Below are positions 1 through 9,158 of a DNA stretch of 61,318 nucleotides, piece by piece (positions within the stretch are counted from its first letter, which is position 1; every line of letters starts with the position of its first letter). The notes under the pieces are model-generated. The model worked only from the letters and a program-made list of their open reading frames with translations, had not been told where the DNA came from and searched no databases. The stretch comes from Ensifer aridi (GTDB lineage Bacteria > Pseudomonadota > Alphaproteobacteria > Rhizobiales > Rhizobiaceae), in NCBI RefSeq assembly GCF_002078505.1, contig NZ_LUAV01000001.1, positions 1 to 61,318 on the forward strand, read 5' to 3'. A program made the translations under genes and the position numbers.

Positions 1-64
1 CGGTAACAACCGGGTGGTTACGAAACATCGATCAACCGTCGCTGCTGTCATTTACTGTCCAGTT

Positions 65-80
65 TGTCGAGGCCGCGACA
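65..80 (+). promoter_or_regulatory. possible NifA upstream activator site
   Basis: TGT and ACA are separated by exactly 10 bases, the NifA half-site pattern. It lies about 105 bp before the weak -24/-12-like element at 169-183, a usual distance. The pattern is short and can occur by chance. Confidence 0.3.
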
Positions 81-168
81 CGAAAGTGTACAACTATGCT
101 TCCGGTAGACTCTCGCCTAAGTCACTGAATAACGCGGAGGAAATTCCTCAAAGGCGTTTTTGCGCAGT

Positions 169-183
169 TGGCACAACTTTTGA
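169..183 (+). promoter_or_regulatory. weak sigma-54-like -24/-12 element
   Basis: TGGCAC is followed by TTTTGA so that GG and GA stand 10 bases apart. A true sigma-54 promoter has GC at the -12 position, so this is one key base off. It precedes the methyltransferase start by about 110 bp. Confidence 0.22.
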
Positions 184-291
184 CATCATTCTTGCTAGGT
201 GGCAGGAGCCGCCGACGAACGTCGAAGTCGTGAGTGAACAACGTATCGTTCTAATGCATCGCCCGTACGACAGTTGTTTGAGGATTAAACC

Positions 292-1296
292 ATGCTCCGC
301 ACTCTTCCAGCCATATCTAAACCAAACATTGGCCGCCAGTGCAATATTACCGGCACCGATGTTCCGGAAGCAATGATATTCCGAGGCGACTTATTGATAT
401 CGTCGCTATCCGGATCGCCGCGCTCCATAAGCTCCATATATTACTATGATGATAACGGATCGGCGCTCTACGAGCGTCTTTGTAAGGAGGAATCATATTA
501 TTTATTCCGGGACGAGAGGAGCATACTCGCCAGAAATGCAAAGTCAATTTCTGGAATTACAGGCCCGGTTTCTCTTGTCGAGCTAGGATCTGGGAATGCA
601 GAGAAAACACTTCTATTGATTACCTCTTATTCTGAGATTTTCGGGTCAGTTAACTACGCCGCTATTGACATAAATAGCTCTATCTTGAAGAGAGCTGCTG
701 AAAATATTTTATCAATGAAGTCGGATGTAAACTTCACAGGAATTATCGGAACCTACAATACCGGCTTGGAAAAAGCCGCCACCCTCGTCGGCCCAAAACT
801 CTTACTTTCCCTCGGGAGCTCGGTTGGAAATATGTACGATGATGAGTTATGTGACCTCCTCGGGTCGGTCCGATCGTTTTTGGGTCGCGGCGACTATTTC
901 TTGGTTGGTATAGATTTGGACAAAGAATCTGACGTCTTGGAGGCAGCCTACAATAACCAAAGCGCAATTCTGGCCAATCTTTGTGTTCTGCAGCATTTGA
1001 ATTGGCGTTTCGATGGAAACTTTGACCTATTTCAGTTTCGACATGTCGCATTCCATAATAAATCTCTTTTTCGCATGGAGGGCCACCTGGAGGCTATGCA
1101 GGCTCAATCAATCGATCTCAAAAAACTGAAATTCTCTTTCCACCTCAAAAAAGGAGAGATGATCAGGACGGAAATCATGCGGAAAGTCAACCTGCATCGG
1201 TTTCATGAGATGTTCATCAAGTATGGATTGAGCCCGGTGCATAATTGGACTGATTCTAACAAGAGATATGCGATATCTCTCTTACAGCGTGGATAA
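292..1296 (+). CDS. EgtD-like histidine-specific SAM methyltransferase family protein
   Basis: The 334-residue protein matches the family of EgtD, which trimethylates histidine to hercynine in ergothioneine synthesis. Seen: the entry motif YYDDNGSALY near residues 51-60, an SAM-binding LVELGSGNAEKT near 95-106, DIN near 126-128, LGSSVGN near 173-179, the GIDLDK...AAYNN block near 205-221, and a C-terminal GEMIRTE segment. Length is close to EgtD. No egtB-type partner is in the window, so the acceptor may not be histidine. ATG 292 is chosen because AGGA lies 7 bases upstream; a later ATG at 373 is possible. It stands alone. Family assignment is firm, substrate is not. Confidence 0.8.
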   Translation: MLRTLPAISKPNIGRQCNITGTDVPEAMIFRGDLLISSLSGSPRSISSIYYYDDNGSALYERLCKEESYYLFRDERSILARNAKSISGITGPVSLVELGSGNAEKTLLLITSYSEIFGSVNYAAIDINSSILKRAAENILSMKSDVNFTGIIGTYNTGLEKAATLVGPKLLLSLGSSVGNMYDDELCDLLGSVRSFLGRGDYFLVGIDLDKESDVLEAAYNNQSAILANLCVLQHLNWRFDGNFDLFQFRHVAFHNKSLFRMEGHLEAMQAQSIDLKKLKFSFHLKKGEMIRTEIMRKVNLHRFHEMFIKYGLSPVHNWTDSNKRYAISLLQRG

Positions 1297-1371
1297 AGCG
1301 ACAGACGTAGACTTCCGCGCTTCCGTGGATAATTAGACGTAGTTTTGGCCTTAACTTACGCTCAGCAGTGT

Positions 1372-1394
1372 AGCAAGCGTTAGCTTTACGCTGC
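1372..1394 (+). promoter_or_regulatory. shared operator, copy 1 (TAGCTTTACGCT core)
   Basis: AGCAAGCG is followed by TTAGCTTTACGCTGC, 47-69 bp before the GTG of the M20 gene. The same sequence recurs at 40352, 17448 (reverse), 31512 (reverse) and 39541 (reverse). It is probably bound by the Lrp/AsnC-type regulator encoded at 39632. A partial second copy (CTTACGCT) lies just upstream near 1355. Confidence 0.6.
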
Positions 1395-1440
1395 ACACGG
1401 GGCGGCGATATATCCTATCAAGAAAGTCAGGAGGGCAAAC

Positions 1441-2787
1441 GTGAGCGAACCCACATCTTTGCGGCATCCCACTGCCGCGGCTGTACTCAGCAGATCTCAA
1501 ATCGAGCGCATCATTAAGGCGACTAAGGACCGTTTCGATGAGCAGGTCGAGTTTTTGCAGCAGTTGGTGCGTGCCGCCTCACTTCGAGGCAATGAAGCGC
1601 GAGTTCAGAACATTGTCTCCAATGCCCTCGTAAATCGTGGCTATGAAGTGCGTAGCTTCACGATTGATCCAACTCGCATCGGCGAGGATCCTGCTTTTTC
1701 GCCGACTACTTTTGAACTCAGGAACTCAACTATTGTCATTGGTTCCAAGCATTCACCCCGAGAAGGCGGCAGGTCTCTGGCACTCAACGCACACGTTGAT
1801 GTGGTGCCGGTTGGCAGAAGGGCGCGTTGGAAATACGACCCGTTCTCGGCAACTCTAGAAGGAGACTGGCTCTATGGCCGTGGCGCGGGTGACATGAAAG
1901 CTGGCTTGGCCGCAAACCTGTTTGCCCTCGACGCACTGTCGGCTGCGGGGTTCGACCTGACAGGGGCGGTCCAGTTTCAATCAGTCATCGAAGAAGAGAC
2001 CACAGGCAATGGAGCGGCAATGGTTCTCGCCGAGGGCTTCCGAGCCGATGTTGTTCTCATACCTGAGCCTACCGATGAGAAGGTTGTCAGCGCCAACACC
2101 GGCGTCATGAAATTTGCGATCACTGTTCAAGGAGTACCCGCGCACCCATTCGAAGTCGCCGCCGGTAGGAGCGCACTCGACATCGCAATTCGCACCATCG
2201 AACATCTGCGCCGCCTCGAACAAGAGTGGATTGCAGAGCGCCCGTTCGACCAACCCGATTTCGCCGGCGTCGACAATCCGATAGCATTGACAATCGGCAC
2301 CATATCGGGAGGCGAGTGGCTGGCCTCGGTGCCAAGTGAGTGTCGTTTTGAAGGCCGCATTGGCTTCTATCCTGGCGAAACCCCAGAGGCCCGTGCGGCA
2401 AGTTTTGAGCGCTTTCTCAGAGAAGTATTTCAGAATGATCCACTACTGAAGGGATGCCCCGAGCCGGAGATCGAGTGGGTCGGGGTCAAGCAAGGGGGAT
2501 TTGTTCTTACACCAGGAAGCGAAGCAGAAGCACTTCTTGCGACAGCCCACACACTTGCTGACAGCTCCGGAAGGGAGCTTCAACGTTTCGTCATGCCTTG
2601 CTACCTCGACGCTGCTGTCTTCGCCTTGCATGGCGACATGACCAGTCTTGTCTACGGCCCGATTGCAGAGAACATTCACGCAGTTGATGAGCGGGTGAGC
2701 CTGTCGTCGCTGATGCGGATTACAAAAGCGATCGCTCTGTTTGCGGCGGCTTGGTGTGGAGTAGAGGCCCGACCCGAGCAAGTTTGA
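1441..2787 (+). CDS. M20 family amidohydrolase/deacylase, paralogue A
   Basis: The 448-residue protein is of the ArgE/DapE/ACY1 type, metal-dependent enzymes that cleave N-acyl or peptide bonds of amino acids. Seen: LNAHVDVVP (metal ligand His118, Asp120), GRGAGDMKAG (Asp151), catalytic IEEETTG (Glu184-185), PEP near 209, and ENIHAVDE near the C-terminus, with a dimerisation lid between. No signal peptide. GTG 1441 is chosen because AGGAGG lies 6 bases upstream and the paralogue at 40418 starts the same way. The two proteins are very similar from end to end and share leader and operator. It is likely part of the operator-sharing regulon. The exact substrate is unknown. Confidence 0.85.
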   Translation: MSEPTSLRHPTAAAVLSRSQIERIIKATKDRFDEQVEFLQQLVRAASLRGNEARVQNIVSNALVNRGYEVRSFTIDPTRIGEDPAFSPTTFELRNSTIVIGSKHSPREGGRSLALNAHVDVVPVGRRARWKYDPFSATLEGDWLYGRGAGDMKAGLAANLFALDALSAAGFDLTGAVQFQSVIEEETTGNGAAMVLAEGFRADVVLIPEPTDEKVVSANTGVMKFAITVQGVPAHPFEVAAGRSALDIAIRTIEHLRRLEQEWIAERPFDQPDFAGVDNPIALTIGTISGGEWLASVPSECRFEGRIGFYPGETPEARAASFERFLREVFQNDPLLKGCPEPEIEWVGVKQGGFVLTPGSEAEALLATAHTLADSSGRELQRFVMPCYLDAAVFALHGDMTSLVYGPIAENIHAVDERVSLSSLMRITKAIALFAAAWCGVEARPEQV

Positions 2788-3304
2788 ACAAAGGACGTAG
2801 AGCATGCTTCCGACCAGCCCGCGGTTCCGATCTAATTGATCTTTTCTAGAGCAACCGCAAAGCTCTTGCAGTCTGTGCTGGCGCCTGCTGTCCGCACCCT
2901 TAGTGTAAGCGGTCAGCAATAACGTCAGGTTTGAAGCTTCAGGGTGAACATCCGACGAGGCAGCTTCGCTGAAGGCTCGTCTTTAATTTACCGACTCGTG
3001 CGATAACCTGGACTTTGATCGAGTCAGAACGCCGGTGAAGCCTTCCGAGGTGACGCCCGCTCACCATCTCTGTCGAGATTCGCTAAGCTGGTGGTGGCTG
3101 CCCTGCGGGATTTTGTCCGTAGTTTCACATTTCATCGCAAGCGGTGTTTTGACGTTTTGACCGCACCTTCCGGATCGTAATGATGTTGAGCTCGAACGAT
3201 GGCTTGGACGTATGTCGATTTCAGAGCTTACGCTTAAAATCGAGCGATGAGGAGCCGGTGCGCCGGTTCGAGGTTTGCGCCGGCAGCGGCCGACGGCGCG
3301 AGTG
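2788..3304. other. gene-free stretch after M20 paralogue A
   Basis: About 500 bp in which I recognise no gene, repeat or clear terminator. It ends where MFS-like coding sequence begins. Confidence 0.4.
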
Positions 3305-4415
3305 GTTAGCTTCACAATCGGGCCAATCATCGGGGTCGCCGTCGATCATTTTAATCGGAGTACCTTCTTATCATCGGCGAAATCATTCGGATAGCCGGGC
3401 TCACATGGCTGGTCGTGAGCATCCAGACACGGTTGTTGGACCTGACCGGAATGATGTGTCTCCACATAACAGCCTCCATCGTCTACTTCGGCGCGTTACT
3501 CTCCATTCCATCAACGCAGGGATTGCTCCGAGCAGTTGCAGGGAAGGCGCTCGCGCGAATTGTCACGGGCGCGGTCTCAGTAGGCTTGGCTGCAGAAGTG
3601 GTAGGTGCTGTTACGGCCGGTACGGCCCTTGCGCTATTCGGAACGACAGCCTGATGATCTGTATCGCGTTTTCGGCTTTGGCGGCTGCTTTTGCGAGTGG
3701 CTTGCATGCCGAGGGGAGGGTTCCGACTTATGCAAGTGGATCGTCCTACGTTGCCTCGATCACCGAAGGGGTACGGATTATCTTTGTCAATTGCCAAGTG
3801 TTAGTAATTTGCCTCGCACTCATCTATTCTTGGGCTACAGCTCAGATGGCCTTGTCACTGCTGGCGGGCTTTACTCGCCTGGAGCTTCGCCTGAATGCCG
3901 ACGCCTATGGATGGATAGAAGCAATGTGGGGGATTGGAGGGTTGAGCGGCGGGGTTACTCCAATTTGCCTATCTCGTAAAGCATTTGACCGTAACTTGCT
4001 GCGATTCGGTGTGCTGCTTCTGCCAGCGGCGACAGCAGGCTTTTCCGTAGCACAGGGCTTTTGGACCACGCTGCTGCTGCATGGGCTGATGGGCACGGCC
4101 TTCGCCATAAATTTGGCGATCTGCAATTCGCACATCCTCAGGGCGGTCGACGCCCGCGCCATTGGTCGCGCCCGGAATAATCTTCAGGCCGCCATTGAAG
4201 CAGTAGGTGTTGGGGTTTTTCTATCTCCTATTTTTTATCGTGATGCATCCGTGCGTGAAGTCTATTTAGGGTTCTCTTTGATCCTCGCTTCGGCCGCAGC
4301 GATGCTCCTGGTCGCCCATCATAGGGCTGAAAGACATGCTAAAGCATTGCCCTCGGTTGCCCCCTGTGAGCGACGCGACAAGCCGATCCCCCAAACCCCC
4401 TGTGCTTTTGACTAG
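3305..4415 (+). pseudogene. MFS transporter pseudogene
   Basis: Pieces of one membrane transporter appear in three successive frames. From 3305 there is TIGPIIGVAVDHFNRS, from 3376 a segment running GEIIRIAGLTW...FGALLSIPSTQGLL, and from about 3655 to 4415 the C-terminal half with several hydrophobic helices. At least two frameshifts separate them and the N-terminus is not evident. It resembles Major Facilitator Superfamily exporters. The long open frame that begins at 3180 is real protein only in its last two thirds. Non-functional. Confidence 0.65.
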
Positions 4416-4427
4416 GCCGGCGAAGGC

Positions 4428-4720
4428 ATGCGGCCATGTTGGCCGAAGCGGTTGATCGCAGAGTGCGGTGCCCCTGGATTCCGGCCGATGCGCTCTGTTG
4501 TGGGGATTACCAGACGCGCCATATGCTTGAGGAGCGCCAAGCTCATCGGCTGTCACGAATATCCGCACCTCATCGCTCGGCAGATCTATGGCCCCAAGCC
4601 CGCCAGTGTGCTTCTATCCTCCCAATCGTCACTCTGCCGAACGAAATTCGTCAGGCCGAGCCCATGCTCGCCTACGCAGAAAACGTGGTTTGTCAGTGCC
4701 TCCGTGAATTGACCGGATGA
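4428..4720 (+). pseudogene. possible IS701-type transposase remnant
   Basis: A short stretch around 4440-4560 reads WIPADALCCGDYQTRHMLEER, similar to the catalytic core of IS701-like DDE transposases (a tryptophan, an aspartate and a YG-x-D pattern followed by a charged helix). Nothing else of the gene is clear. It directly precedes the IS110-type element. Confidence 0.3.
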
Positions 4721-4789
4721 CGATCACTTGCGCCGAGATCGGGGCTTTCTGAATGTGCTCATTGAACGAGCAACAGAAGGGAAGCTCTC

Positions 4790-5911
4790 ATGGCAGGAAA
4801 GAAGTTTATCGGCCTTGACGTTCATCAGGACACTATTGCCATTGCAGTTGCAGATGATGGCGTTGACAGTGAGGTCCGTTATTTCGGGACAATTGCCAAT
4901 CGACCTGAAGCCCTGCATTCGGCGCTGAAGAAGATCGGGCAAGGCGGCTCGGAGCTTCGCGTCTGCTATGAATCCGGGCCATGCGGGTTCATCATCTATC
5001 GCCTCCTCGCAAAGCTCGGCGTGGACTGCATGGTGATCTCACCGTCTTCAAAGCCGCGACGGCCGGGAGATCGGGTGAAGACCGATCGTCGGGACGCGCA
5101 AACGCTAGCCCGTTTGTTGCGCGCCGGCGAGCTGGTCGCGGTGTGGGTGCCGGACGAAGCGCATGAAGCGGTTCGCGACGTCGTCCGCGCTCGGCGGCAG
5201 GCGAAAGATGAACTCGGTGCGGCAAAGTCCACTCTGAAGAGTTTCCTGCTGCGTCACGGTCGACGGTTCAACGGCAAAGCGATCTGGGGCAAGGCTCATT
5301 GGGGCTGGCTGTCGGAACAGAAGTTTGCCTTTCCGCACCAGCAATTTGTGTTCGAGGAATACAAGCGGCGCATTCATGATCTGATCGCCCGTTGCAACCG
5401 GCTGGACGACGTTTTGAAGGAAGCCGTCTCTGGCTGGGTACTGGGTCCTCTGGTCCATGCGCTTCAGGCTTTGCGCGGTATCAAATTGACGGCGGCCGCT
5501 ACGCTCGTTGCGGAGATCGGCGATCTGCATCGGTTCGGCAGCCCCAAACAGCTGATGGCATGGCTCGGCCTGGTACCGGCCGAGCATTCCAGCGGCAAGA
5601 GGATCAGGCGTGGAGAGATCACCCGCAGCGGTAACGCGGCGGCTCGGACGATGCTGATCGAATCGGCATGGCATTATCGTTTCCCGGCCCGCGAGGGGCG
5701 AAGCTTGATAGACCGGAATGCCGAGATTCCGGAACATATTAGAGCCATTGCCTGGAAAGCGCAGGTTCGCCTTTGCGCCAAGTTCCGGAGACTTGTCGCT
5801 TCGGGAAAGCAGACGGTCAAGGTTGTGACCGCCGTTGCTCGGGAGCTGGCCGGGTTCATCTGGGACATCGCCCGGCAAACACCGCCCGTCGCTGTTGAAC
5901 CACGGCGCTAG
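4790..5911 (+). CDS. IS110 family transposase (intact)
   Basis: The 373-residue protein is a full-length DEDD transposase. The N-terminal RuvC-like domain has IGLDVHQDT near residues 6-14, ESGP near 60-63 and KTDRRDAQTLARLL near 95-108. The C-terminal domain has LRGIKLTAAATLVAEIGD and the motif LGLVPAEHSSG followed by an Arg/Gly-rich strand and GNAAAR, ending in the conserved Ser-containing region. No frameshift is seen. ATG 4790 follows GAAGGGAAG. IS110-type elements lack clear terminal inverted repeats, so the element ends were not set. Confidence 0.9.
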   Translation: MAGKKFIGLDVHQDTIAIAVADDGVDSEVRYFGTIANRPEALHSALKKIGQGGSELRVCYESGPCGFIIYRLLAKLGVDCMVISPSSKPRRPGDRVKTDRRDAQTLARLLRAGELVAVWVPDEAHEAVRDVVRARRQAKDELGAAKSTLKSFLLRHGRRFNGKAIWGKAHWGWLSEQKFAFPHQQFVFEEYKRRIHDLIARCNRLDDVLKEAVSGWVLGPLVHALQALRGIKLTAAATLVAEIGDLHRFGSPKQLMAWLGLVPAEHSSGKRIRRGEITRSGNAAARTMLIESAWHYRFPAREGRSLIDRNAEIPEHIRAIAWKAQVRLCAKFRRLVASGKQTVKVVTAVARELAGFIWDIARQTPPVAVEPRR

Positions 5912-6229
5912 CGCGCGCAGGGCGAAGCTGGTCTGGGTTGCGCAGCCCGGAGCGCGCGGCCTCAGCCACAACGCGGTAGTTGCGAACGGAAAGAAACACT
6001 GGACTTGGTTGGCGTGCTGCGCGGTCTGAATGATGTAGGATAATCCTCGATACGGCGCTGGGGCAGATATGATCAATGCCCGGTCAATTGAAGGAGGAAG
6101 GTCCGCGACGGAAAAGGGTCGTGCGGTAGCCAATCCGCGAATAGGTGCTTGATCAATCGTCGTCAGGCAACAGCCGCGCAGCACACCTGCCAAGTCCCCG
6201 ATCTTGTAACGGCATCAATTTTGGTGCCA
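5912..6229. other. region between IS110 and IS21 remnant
   Basis: Contains the 3' flank of the IS110-type gene. I see no further gene. Confidence 0.35.
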
Positions 6230-6665
6230 GAATTACTATGAGCACAATCAGTCGTGATCGTCATAGGAGTGCCGAAGTAAAATTCCCCAATTACACTGAC
6301 GGGGTCGTCATGGACGAAATGGCCTTTTTTCGGCGGACGTCTCCTTGGTTTCGGCGGCGGGCTGAAGGCTGGCGGCGTGATCATCGCCTTCGAGCGGACA
6401 TGCTCCGGCGTGAGCTCGGCATGCTGACGCAGTCGATAGCTTGATCCATCGATCTGCACGACCACGGCATGGTGCAGAAGCCTGTCGAGCAGCGCGGTGG
6501 CGGCCACCGGGTCGCCGAAGACATCGCCCGTTCGGCAAAGCCGCGATTTGAGGCAAGGATCATCGCGTCGCGTTCGTAGCGGGTGTTGACGAGTTGGAAG
6601 ACCAGATTGCCGGCGACGGCCGGAAGATACCCGATTTCGTCGACGATCAGCAGGCTTGGCTGCAA
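6230..6665 (-). pseudogene. IstB (IS21 family) C-terminal remnant
   Basis: Read on the minus strand, the fragment shows LLIVDEIGYLPAVAG and NLVFQLVNTRYERDAMI, the Walker B and sensor region of the IS21 helper ATPase. After a frameshift it continues as FGDPVAATALLDRLLHH and YRLRQHAELTPEHV. The N-terminal Walker A half is missing. It ends in the proline/lysine-rich tail typical of rhizobial copies. Its orientation is opposite to the IstA piece next to it, so the two do not belong to one simple element. Confidence 0.75.
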
Positions 6666-6719
6666 AAGAAGCGGATGCGCCCTGGCGCATGCCTTCTCGT
6701 TTTCCGCGGCTACACGGCG

Positions 6720-7257
6720 CTGACCGACTTCTTGCGCAACTTAGGCCGCCGAGCGAGCAAGGCTTTGAGGTTCGCTTCGAGACACCGCGGGGCGAGCGGA
6801 CGCAGGTCGATTTTGCCCAGTTTCATGTCGTCTTCACGGATGAACCGACGACGCCGAGGTTTGTCTTCCATGGTGCTCGCGGCTACAGCCGCCTCATCTG
6901 ATCGCGGTTCGTGATGCATCAGAGCCTGCCAACCGTGCTGCGTTGCCACGTCGCCTGTTTTGAGGCCATTGGGGGCGTTCGGCGCGAGATCCTTTACGAT
7001 CGGATGAAGACGGCAGTCACGGGCGAAGGCGCGACAGAGGGTATTATCTATAACCGTGCGGTGATCTCGCGCGTCAGTGCGGCTTTCATCCGAGGGCATG
7101 CCGTCCCTATCGGGCCAAGACCGTTTTGCTATATTCGTGAAGACTTCTTTCTGGCGCCCTCGTTCCTCAACCTCGACGACCTCAGCGCTGAACTGTGGCA
7201 CTGGTTGGACAGCGTCTCCAGTCCGCGCACACATGCATCGAGCGGTAGCAGCCGCTC
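6720..7257 (+). pseudogene. IstA (IS21 family) transposase remnant
   Basis: Fragment of the IS21 DDE transposase in at least two frames. The first has FEVRFETPRGERTQVDFAQF followed by a stop. The second, from about 6911, has LRCHVACFEAIGGVRREILY and DRMKTAVTGEG, and later YIREDFFLAPSFLNLDDL with the end of the catalytic core. Frameshifts and stops make it non-functional. Confidence 0.75.
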
Positions 7258-7540
7258 GTAGAGCGCGTCGAGAGGGTCACGCGCGAGATCGAGGAGATCA
7301 CCCGGAGCGAGGCGAATTGCCGACGCCTGATGAGTATTCTTGGGTAGGTCCGCTCATCTCGATGACGGCGGTGGCGGCGATCAGCACGGGCGCAGCCTTC
7401 GACCGCGGTTGCGGCTTTGAGGTTTGGCGCGGCTTGATGCTTCGGCAGCAGAGTACCGGTGGTAAGCCGGTCCTCGGGCCCATCTCGAAGACGAGGCAGC
7501 AGGTATCATCGTCACTCTCTTGGTTGGTGCACTTTTCGCT
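7258..7540 (+). pseudogene. IS110 family C-terminal remnant
   Basis: The stretch reads EITRSEANCRRLMSI and then, in another frame, VGPLISMTAVAAISTGAAFD, the conserved C-terminal domain of IS116/IS110/IS902 transposases, followed by RQQSTGGKPVLGPISK. It is frameshifted and truncated, and unrelated to the intact copy at 4790 except by family. Confidence 0.65.
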
Positions 7541-7563
7541 TCGTTCGGGGTAGTTGCTCAGCC

Positions 7564-7579
7564 TGTCCCATATACTACA
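7564..7579 (+). promoter_or_regulatory. NifA-type upstream activator site of ectA
   Basis: TGT-CCCATATACT-ACA fits the TGT-N10-ACA pattern bound by NifA. Its centre lies about 95 bp before the start site predicted from the -24/-12 element at 7641, within the normal range for rhizobial NifA targets. Confidence 0.45.
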
Positions 7580-7640
7580 AGGTCAGGCATGAGACACGTC
7601 GCGTTGAGGGCCTCATAAGTTTGTGAACCGAATTCCCCGT

Positions 7641-7656
7641 TGGCACGATATATGCA
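7641..7656 (+). promoter_or_regulatory. sigma-54 (-24/-12) promoter of ectA
   Basis: TGGCACGATATATGCA has GG and GC exactly 10 bases apart and matches the TGGCACG-N4-TTGCA consensus at all but one defined base. It lies about 120 bp before the ectA start codon, with no other gene between. Confidence 0.6.
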
Positions 7657-7776
7657 AAGCTGCAATCGCTGTCTCACGGAGTGAGGAAAGATGATCGTGG
7701 GCCTGCCGTCGCTTTGGCCCTTACAGCCCAGTGGCGGCTGTGTTTGGCGTGAGGGAACTGAGAAGGGAGCCTGTGG

Positions 7777-8319
7777 ATGGCTGATGGCAGACAGAGCCTA
7801 GTTTTTCAATCCGACGTCGAGTCGGAGCGGGTGACATTCCGAAAACCGGCGCCCAATCATGCAGCCGATGTGTGGGATCTCGTCGGGCTCTGCCCGCAAC
7901 TAGACCGCAACTCGTTTTACTCCGAACTCCTGCTTTGCACTGATTTCGCTGACACTTGCGCAATCGCGGAGAGCGCTGGAGAGATTGTTGGTTGGCTATC
8001 GGCGTATCGCCCGCCCAGAGAGCCATCCACGCTCTTCGTCTGGCAGATTGCTGTGCATCCTGGGGTGCGCAACAGAGGGGTGGGCAAAGGCCTCATCGTC
8101 TCAGCCTTGAACAGGCCATGTTGCGAGAGCGTAACGCACATCAAGGCCACCGTCGCGCTCAGCAACAAGGCCTCCAACTCGCTCTTCGCTACTTTGGCTC
8201 GGGATCTGGATGCGCCAATTCGACAAGCTTTCTGGTTCGACCGTGACGTCCATTTTAAGGGGCGGTATGAGAGCGAATACATGATAGCGATCGGACCGCT
8301 CAAACCACGCTCCATTTAG
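7777..8319 (+). CDS. ectA: diaminobutyrate acetyltransferase-like (EctA family GNAT)
   Basis: The 180-residue protein belongs to the GNAT fold and matches EctA, which N-acetylates L-2,4-diaminobutyrate in ectoine synthesis. Seen: FRKP at the start of the domain (residue 21), LDRNSFYSELLLCTDFADT near 42-60, VGWLSAYRPP near 71-80, and the acetyl-CoA loop LFVWQIAVHPGVRNRGVGKG near 86-105, plus a NKASN motif. The length is normal. ATG 7777 follows GGGAG by 7 bases. No ectB, ectC or aspartokinase gene is nearby, so its product may feed something other than ectoine. The promoter suggests NifA/RpoN control. Family firm, physiological role open. Confidence 0.8.
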   Translation: MADGRQSLVFQSDVESERVTFRKPAPNHAADVWDLVGLCPQLDRNSFYSELLLCTDFADTCAIAESAGEIVGWLSAYRPPREPSTLFVWQIAVHPGVRNRGVGKGLIVSALNRPCCESVTHIKATVALSNKASNSLFATLARDLDAPIRQAFWFDRDVHFKGRYESEYMIAIGPLKPRSI

Positions 8320-8721
8320 CTCCTGCAGCAGCGCCTTCGGGCCTTCCGACCTGCTCGGCCCGACCGTCGGTGCCTCGCTATTCACTGAGTCTTGTGAACG
8401 GCAAGAGAGGGCAATATGGACTCCCAGTTCGACATCCCAGGTGGGGCTACGCGGTCGGCTTAAGGTGATCGGAGGTCCGACGGCCGGCGGCGCACAGACG
8501 CGGAGAAGACACGCAAGTAGGGGTGACACGCTGGCAGGCCATGACTGGCCAAAGCGGCTGCGGCATGAGTCTCTGACGCTGCCTGAAAGCATCGTCGCGG
8601 CTCCCCGCCTTTGCGGCGCTGCTGGTTGACGAGCCGTCCCGGCCGAGGCTGACCGGTGCCAGTGTTGATATCATCATGGATGATATTGTGATATTTGATA
8701 TGGGCCGGCAAGATGCTCGAG
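8320..8721. other. gene-free stretch with a small palindrome
   Basis: No convincing gene. It contains the palindrome at 8668 and leads into the IS66 remnant. Confidence 0.35.
8668..8686. repeat. short AT-rich palindrome
   Basis: ATATCATC and GATGATAT flank the 3 bases ATG, giving a perfect 8-bp inverted repeat in an AT-rich patch. It could be an operator or the leftover of one; no intact gene is attached. Confidence 0.35.
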
Positions 8722-9016
8722 CACGCCTACACGCTCCAAGGCGCTCCGCTATGCTTCGCGTCGCGCCATCTTCGAACGGTTCCTGACCGACGGCCGCATC
8801 GAGGTCGACTCCAACATCGTCGAGCGCTTACTCGCTCTTTGCCGGCAGCGACGGCGGCGGATGGACTTGGCGACCTGCGACCCTGCTGCACAACGGCGAA
8901 GATGAACAACGTCGATCCGCTGGTCTGGCTCACTCAGGCCCTCAAGCGGTTGCCAATGGCTTGCCGAGATCAGAAATCGACGCGATCATGCCGTGGACCT
9001 ACCACCGCCTGAACGC
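8722..9016 (+). pseudogene. IS66 family TnpC C-terminal remnant
   Basis: In broken frames the stretch reads LRYASRRAIFERFLTDGR and IEVDSNIVER, then FAGSDGGG, then VDPLVWLTQAL and finally IDAIMPWTYHRL. These are the C-terminal hallmarks of the IS66 DDE transposase. Internal deletions and frameshifts remove any function. Confidence 0.7.
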
Positions 9017-9158
9017 TCTCGGGCTTATGGCTTACGGAACATCGTCAGAATGACTGCTTCAACGGTCAAGGTCGTCATCCGTGCTCCCAACGTTGGCGTT
9101 GACCAGCACGTCGAGCGCAGGGACTGTCGCATCTCTAACTGGCTAACTGTCGCGTTAC

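Larger units (their letters stand above)
1..291. other. leader region of the first gene
   Basis: No convincing gene lies here; the only long open frame overlaps the methyltransferase start and resembles nothing I know. The region holds a TGT-N10-ACA site and a weak -24/-12-like sequence, listed separately. Confidence 0.4.

Noticed and set aside
14..376. Open frame of 120 residues at the left edge
   Set aside because: It overlaps the methyltransferase start, has no ribosome site and no family resemblance.
3180..3660. N-terminal third of a long open frame running into MFS-like sequence
   Set aside because: Arg/Ser/Cys-rich out-of-frame translation; the real MFS residues for this stretch are in two other frames, so it was counted as one pseudogene.
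6224..6241. TGGCACC-type -24 sequence on the minus strand
   Set aside because: The -12 position is GA instead of GC and it lies in an IS21 end, with no gene to drive.
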